25,588 nucleotides of DNA from JAYODZ01 sp965662735 (lineage in GTDB: Bacteria; Pseudomonadota; Alphaproteobacteria; RS24), in the NCBI GenBank assembly GCA_965662735.1, contig CBFIIU010000020.1:1-25588 (forward strand), in the 5' to 3' direction. Positions within the stretch are counted from its first letter, which is position 1, and every line of letters starts with the position of its first letter. This document shows, one piece after another, positions 22,031 to 25,588 of the stretch. The notes beneath the pieces were generated by a model, which worked only from the letters and a program-made list of their open reading frames with translations, was not told where the DNA came from and did not search any database. Both the position numbers and the translations under genes were made by a program.

Positions 22031-23181
22031 TATTTGAAATGTTTGGACAGGCGCAAACCCTGCCTTTGATAATTTGATTGAAGTTGCGCGCCATATAAAT
22101 TTTGCGGCTGATCGGTCAAGCGCTCATAAATAAGGCGTCCGATCATTTGGCCATGGTCTAGAATGAACGGGACTTCCCGCGAGCGCACTTCCAAAACCGC
22201 GCGACTGCCCTTTCCGCCAGCCTCTTCGAGGCCAAAGCCGGGGTCAAAAAAACCAGCATAATGGACGCGAAACTCGCCTACTAAGGGATTAAACGGAACC
22301 ATCTCTGCGGCATGGGTGGCGGGAATGGTCACCGCCTCGCGCGACGCCAAAATATAGAATTCATCGGGGTCCAAGATCAGCTGCGCACTATCATCAGGCG
22401 TCAGTGCCTCCCAATATTGCCGCCAATCCAATACGCCAGACCGGTCAACATCAATCATGCCAGCATGGCGTTTCGCACGATAGCCAATCGGCGATTGGTT
22501 GTTTCCTTTGAGATCAATGGAAAGGGCCAAGCCATTATTAATATTCGCTGGCCCATCAACCAGTCCATAATGCTCATGTAAATAGCGGGTTTCACGATCC
22601 GAAGCACTTTGTGAGCCTCGGCGGAACCGAATTTGCGACAAGCGCGAGCCGGCGCGCACCAATATCGGAAATGTGCGCGGCGAAATTTCGAGATAGAGAT
22701 GCCCCTTATAGCCAGCAGGCACGGTGTCAAACGCGTCCCCAAAATCGGTAATGACACGCGTAAACACATCAATACGTCCGGTTGAGCTTTTGGGGTTGGT
22801 GAAGCCCGCCGTCTGTTCGGGTAAAGCTAAGGCTTCCATCAAGGGAACGACATACACACAATTGGTCTCTAAAACCGCGCCATGGGTGAGATCGATGCGA
22901 TGATAGGCCAGCGCCTTGATCTTTTCCATCACATGGCCCTGCGACCCCGGAAGAAAAGACGCGCGCACGCGATAGGCCGTTTCTCCCAAGCGTAAGTCCA
23001 GGCTGGCCGGCTGGATTTGATCATCAAGAACCCCGCCCGGTGCCCAAATTTGCTGCTCCCGGATCATTCCTTGGATCCCATGCGCGGGCAGAATTCCCGT
23101 CACATGCCGCTGTCCGGGTTGGGACGGCGGGACGGGCTCTCCCTCATCGGGGAACAGGCTTAATGGCGTTTTATCGCTCAC
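22030..23181 (-). CDS. dcd: dCTP deaminase, long alphaproteobacterial form
   Basis: 383 residues from GTG 23181, chosen because AGAGG lies 5 nt upstream. The frame is open for a further 45 codons but without a plausible ribosome site, and those residues look non-conserved. The enzyme deaminates dCTP to dUTP, feeding thymidylate synthesis. The long form contains two deaminase/dUTPase-like modules: QPASLDLRLG and FTNPKSSTGRIDVFTRVI in the first, then a second half with AGFFDPGFG and EVRSREVPFILDHGQMIGRL. E. coli Dcd has 193 residues, about half this length. It heads the run with lrgA and lrgB and complements nrdAB in dNTP supply. Confidence 0.93.
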   Translation of the reverse strand: MSDKTPLSLFPDEGEPVPPSQPGQRHVTGILPAHGIQGMIREQQIWAPGGVLDDQIQPASLDLRLGETAYRVRASFLPGSQGHVMEKIKALAYHRIDLTHGAVLETNCVYVVPLMEALALPEQTAGFTNPKSSTGRIDVFTRVITDFGDAFDTVPAGYKGHLYLEISPRTFPILVRAGSRLSQIRFRRGSQSASDRETRYLHEHYGLVDGPANINNGLALSIDLKGNNQSPIGYRAKRHAGMIDVDRSGVLDWRQYWEALTPDDSAQLILDPDEFYILASREAVTIPATHAAEMVPFNPLVGEFRVHYAGFFDPGFGLEEAGGKGSRAVLEVRSREVPFILDHGQMIGRLIYERLTDQPQNLYGAQLQSNYQRQGLRLSKHFK

Positions 23182-23340
23182 ATCATCCTCTTTAAGTCGG
23201 CATGGGGGCTCATTGCTGATCCCCAAAATTGATCTCCTCGCCGCGACGCCCGCAGTCGAGAAGCTGTTTTCATGGCCTATGATCATAATCGGGGCGAGCC
23301 CATTTGTCTCGACCATTTGTCCCTTTGGAGAGACAATTCA

Positions 23341-23480
23341 CGACATTTGAGGATCGTGATCGTCACCGCGTAAAAACATCTCCTTCCGACGCGCGCTTTT
23401 CTCTGCGTCAGACCTTTTGGTTTTCCCCTCAACTAGTGTAATGTCGGGCCAATATTGGCGCACGTTTGAAGGAGCTCCCC
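23341..23480 (+). promoter_or_regulatory. metZ leader region with structure and an anti-Shine-Dalgarno segment
   Basis: Visible elements are GTGA-TCG-TCAC (23356-23366); a CGCGT (23368-23372) / ACGCG (23389-23393) stem whose loop contains CTCCTTC (23380-23386), the exact complement of GAAGGAG (23468-23474), which is the metZ ribosome binding site; and a perfect 12-bp palindrome GCCAATATTGGC (23448-23459) just before that site. I cannot match it to a known SAM riboswitch class, and no promoter can be placed with confidence. The stretch 23182-23340, upstream of dcd, shows no gene I trust. Confidence 0.4.
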
Positions 23481-24674
23481 GTGACGCAAAACCCCAGTTG
23501 GCGGCAACAAACCCGCCTCATCCATGACGGCCAAACCCGATCGCAATTTGGCGAAACGAGTGAGGCCCTCTTCTTGACCTCTGGTTATGTGTATCAATCT
23601 GCCGAGCAAGCCGCGGCGCGCTTCCAAGGCGAGGATGATGGGTTCATTTATTCGCGCTTTGGCAACCCGACCGTGCGCATGTTTGAAGAGCGGATGATCG
23701 CGCTCGAAGGCGCAGATGATGCCCGCGCCACGGCAACGGGCATGGCGGCGGTCACGGCGTGCATGTTGTCGCAAGTCCAGGCTGGCGATCACGTGGTTGC
23801 TGCTCGGGCCCTGTTTGGCTCATGTCGATATGTGATTGAAACCTTGCTGCCGCGCTTTGGGGTCAGCTCGACATTGGTCGATGGCACAGATCTTGATGCT
23901 TGGCGCCAAGCCATCCAACCCAACACCAAACTCTTTTTTATTGAGACCCCGTCTAATCCATTGCTCGAAGTTATCGACATTGCTGAGCTGGCGGATCTCG
24001 CCCATCACCACCACATCCGACTGGTGGTCGATAATGTGTTCGCGACCCCGATTTTGCAAAAACCTCTGGCGCTGGGTGCAGATATTGTTGTCTACAGCGC
24101 CACCAAACATATTGATGGCCAAGGGCGGTGTTTGGGCGGCATTATTCTCGGCAATCAGGCCTATATTACGGATGAACTCGCTAATTTTGTCCGGCAGACA
24201 GGGCCGTCTCTCAGTCCTTTCAACGCTTGGGTCATGTTAAAGTCGCTCGAGACCCTGAAGATGCGGGTCGATGCGCATTGCGATAAAGCCGAGAAAATTG
24301 CGGCCTTTTTAGCGGAGCGCAAGGAGGTTCAACGCGTCTTTTATCCTGGCCATGCGAGCCATCCCCATTATGCCGTCGCCCAAAAGCAAATGACCCGCGG
24401 CGGAAATTTAATTGCCTTTGATCTTGAGGGCGACCAAGCGACGGCCTTTGCATTTCTCAATCGCCTTAATCTCGCAAAAATTTCGAATAATTTGGGCGAC
24501 ACGAAAACGCTGATCACCCATCCCGCCACAACAACGCACCAAAAATTATCACATGAGGCGCGGGCTGAACTGGGGATTTCCGGCGCAAGCCTGCGTATTT
24601 CGGTCGGCCTTGAAGATAGTTCCGATTTAATTGAAGATCTCGAACAGGCCTTTGATCACATCGGCCATCTGTAA
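23481..24674 (+). CDS. metZ: O-succinylhomoserine sulfhydrylase
   Basis: 397 residues from GTG 23481 with GAAGGAG 6 nt upstream; a TTG at 23466 overlaps that site and is unlikely. It is a PLP enzyme of the Cys/Met metabolism family: YSRFGNPT (57-64) for cofactor phosphate contact from the neighbouring subunit, D184 in DNVFATP, and the Schiff-base lysine K209 in YSATKHIDGQG. The QTRSQFGETSEALFLTSGYVY opening and LGDTKTLITHPATTTH C-terminal motif fit MetZ, which makes homocysteine directly from O-succinylhomoserine and sulfide. Cystathionine gamma-synthase is a less likely reading. apaG follows after 18 nt. Confidence 0.93.
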   Translation: MTQNPSWRQQTRLIHDGQTRSQFGETSEALFLTSGYVYQSAEQAAARFQGEDDGFIYSRFGNPTVRMFEERMIALEGADDARATATGMAAVTACMLSQVQAGDHVVAARALFGSCRYVIETLLPRFGVSSTLVDGTDLDAWRQAIQPNTKLFFIETPSNPLLEVIDIAELADLAHHHHIRLVVDNVFATPILQKPLALGADIVVYSATKHIDGQGRCLGGIILGNQAYITDELANFVRQTGPSLSPFNAWVMLKSLETLKMRVDAHCDKAEKIAAFLAERKEVQRVFYPGHASHPHYAVAQKQMTRGGNLIAFDLEGDQATAFAFLNRLNLAKISNNLGDTKTLITHPATTTHQKLSHEARAELGISGASLRISVGLEDSSDLIEDLEQAFDHIGHL

Positions 24675-24692
24675 CAATACTGAGTTAGCACA

Positions 24693-25085
24693 ATGTACCA
24701 TGCCACAACCAATGGAATTTCAGTGACTGTCGAGAGCCGATTTCTCGAGCAAGAATCAGAGCCTGAAAGCCAACATTTTGTGTGGGCCTACCATATCCGG
24801 ATCGAAAATGGCGGCGCCGACACCGTGCAACTGCTTGGGCGGCATTGGATTATCACAGATGGCCTCGGGCGCGTCCAAGAGGTGCGTGGCGAGGGCGTGG
24901 TGGGCGAGCAGCCGACATTGGAGCCGGGAAGCAGCTATTCCTATACGTCTGGAACACCGCTCAGCACGCCGAGCGGAACCATGCATGGCTCATACTTAAT
25001 GCGCCGACCCGATGGATCGCGCTTTGAAATCACTATTCCCTTATTTTCGCTCGACTGTGATTTCGCTTTGCAGGTTCTCCATTAG
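24693..25085 (+). CDS. apaG: ApaG domain protein
   Basis: 130 residues, a single fibronectin-like beta domain. Family motifs are ISVTVESRFLEQES (9-22), FVWAYHIRIENGG (29-41), QLLGRHWIITDGLGRVQEVRGEGVVGEQP (46-74) and SPSGTMHGSY-type LSTPSGTMHGSYLM (about 90-103). Full length for ApaG. The family has been linked with Co2+/Mg2+ efflux and phosphoanhydride metabolism; its molecular role is not settled. It lies 18 nt after metZ and 9 nt before trkH on the same strand, so co-transcription is likely. Confidence 0.95.
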   Translation: MYHATTNGISVTVESRFLEQESEPESQHFVWAYHIRIENGGADTVQLLGRHWIITDGLGRVQEVRGEGVVGEQPTLEPGSSYSYTSGTPLSTPSGTMHGSYLMRRPDGSRFEITIPLFSLDCDFALQVLH

Positions 25086-25094
25086 GCGGCGGTG

Positions 25095-25588
25095 ATGCAA
25101 AGCAACCGCATCGTTTATCTGGTCATCGGGTATATGCTCGCGGGACTGGCCATTGGAATGGTTCCGCCTTTCATTCTCGACCTGATCAGCGGCCAACCAG
25201 AAGCGCGTGGCTTTTTAGTGTCGGCGGGGCTCACTGCATTTGTCGCTGTTGCCCTGATCCTGACCAATCGCGGTCCACAAGATAATCTGACCACCCGTCA
25301 GGCTTTTTTACTGATTAGCTGGTCGTGGGTGGTGTTAACATTCTTCGCGGCCCTACCATTCATCTTAGCCGGTCAACAAATGGACGTGACCAATGCTTTT
25401 TTTGAAGCCATGTCCGGACTAACAACAACCGGGGCGACCGTGATGACCGGGCTCGATGACAGCCCCCCCGGCATTCTGTTATGGCGCGGCCAACTTCAAT
25501 GGTTTGGCGGCATCGGCATTATCGTGATGGCCATTTCTGTGTTGCCGCTGTTAAATGTTGGCGGCATGCAATTATTCCGAGCGGAAAC
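25095..25588 (+). CDS. trkH: Trk potassium uptake protein TrkH, 5' part
   Basis: The frame is open from ATG 25095 to the window edge, about 164 codons. N-terminal helices (about 7-28, 36-54, 70-92) are followed by the first selectivity-filter P-loop, FEAMSGLTTTGATVMTGL (residues about 101-118), and then LQWFGGIGIIVMAISVLPLLNVGGMQLFRAE, the best conserved stretch of TrkH. The protein is the K+-conducting inner-membrane subunit, which works with the NAD-binding TrkA. The GGTG-rich region before the ATG gives only a weak ribosome site (AGGCGG). Truncated only by the window. Confidence 0.95.
   Translation, partial: MQSNRIVYLVIGYMLAGLAIGMVPPFILDLISGQPEARGFLVSAGLTAFVAVALILTNRGPQDNLTTRQAFLLISWSWVVLTFFAALPFILAGQQMDVTNAFFEAMSGLTTTGATVMTGLDDSPPGILLWRGQLQWFGGIGIIVMAISVLPLLNVGGMQLFRAE

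Noticed and set aside
23182..23316. 45-codon N-terminal extension of dCTP deaminase
   Set aside because: No ribosome site at its ATG, composition unlike the rest, while GTG 23181 has AGAGG at good spacing.
23342..23383. 13-codon minus-strand peptide (MFLRGDDHDPQMS) upstream of dcd
   Set aside because: GGAAGGAG touches the ATG with no spacer, so initiation is unlikely; too short to judge as a leader peptide.
23341..23480. SAM-II or other known SAM riboswitch before metZ
   Set aside because: I could not line up the conserved core of any known SAM class by eye; kept only as an unclassified leader.
1..25588. CRISPR array, IS element or prophage block
   Set aside because: No regularly spaced identical repeats, transposase, integrase or phage structural genes seen; the holin is the only phage-like gene.

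Overview
This window reads as chromosomal DNA from an alphaproteobacterium of moderate GC content. I cannot place it to order from sequence alone. The evidence is a class I lysyl-tRNA synthetase, a GTA-type three-TM holin, an Alph_Pro_TM/TIGR02186 protein beside a TSUP permease, a long-form dCTP deaminase, and metZ. A run of exactly 100 N inside nrdA indicates a scaffolded draft or metagenome assembly. I see no IS transposase, integrase, CRISPR array or rRNA. The content is mainly housekeeping genes with some accessory genes between them.

Layout. 1-745: the 3' end of a winged-helix regulator and a multi-TM protein of unknown function. 849-2687: a carboxyltransferase with a fused N-terminal biotinyl domain. 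2698-3105: an orphan GTA-type holin (minus strand). 3229-3335: decaying 16-17 bp tandem repeats and a terminator. 3369-6406: nrdA-nrdB, class Ia ribonucleotide reductase (minus), with a perfect NrdR-like box upstream at 6587-6602. 6840-8027: a thiolase (minus). 8307-8882: an exported single-cysteine MsrB. 8920-9825: an alpha/beta hydrolase (minus). 10047-12660: TSUP permease, Alph_Pro_TM protein and CcdA, a probable envelope sulfur/thiol module. 12657-17707 (minus): a tight run of lysS, a DUF952 gene, pyrD, an arsC-like gene, tetR and an HSL-family hydrolase. 17827-20753: a TerB-like protein, a fatty-acid-hydroxylase-family membrane enzyme and a GT2 glycosyltransferase. 20719-20792: tRNA-Gly(CCC) on the minus strand, overlapping the end of the GT2 gene. 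20940-23181 (minus): dcd, lrgA, lrgB. 23481-25588: metZ, apaG and the 5' part of trkH.

How the genes fit together. Nucleotide supply recurs: nrdAB, dcd and pyrD. Sulfur and thiol redox chemistry also recurs: metZ, MsrB, CcdA, TSUP and the ArsC-like protein. The minus-strand genes are compact, with 1-4 nt overlaps, including a lysS stop that overlaps an apparent CTG start of the DUF952 gene (CTGA).

The points I would look at first are: (1) the CTG start; (2) short tandem duplications of period 10-17 bp at six places, two inside coding sequence and one copying a Shine-Dalgarno; (3) a 56-bp perfect-TIR element upstream of the thiolase and msrB; (4) an RNR with no ATP-cone in either subunit; (5) the GT2/tRNA antisense overlap; (6) the metZ leader with a segment complementary to its own ribosome binding site. 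I found no convincing wholly new multi-gene system.
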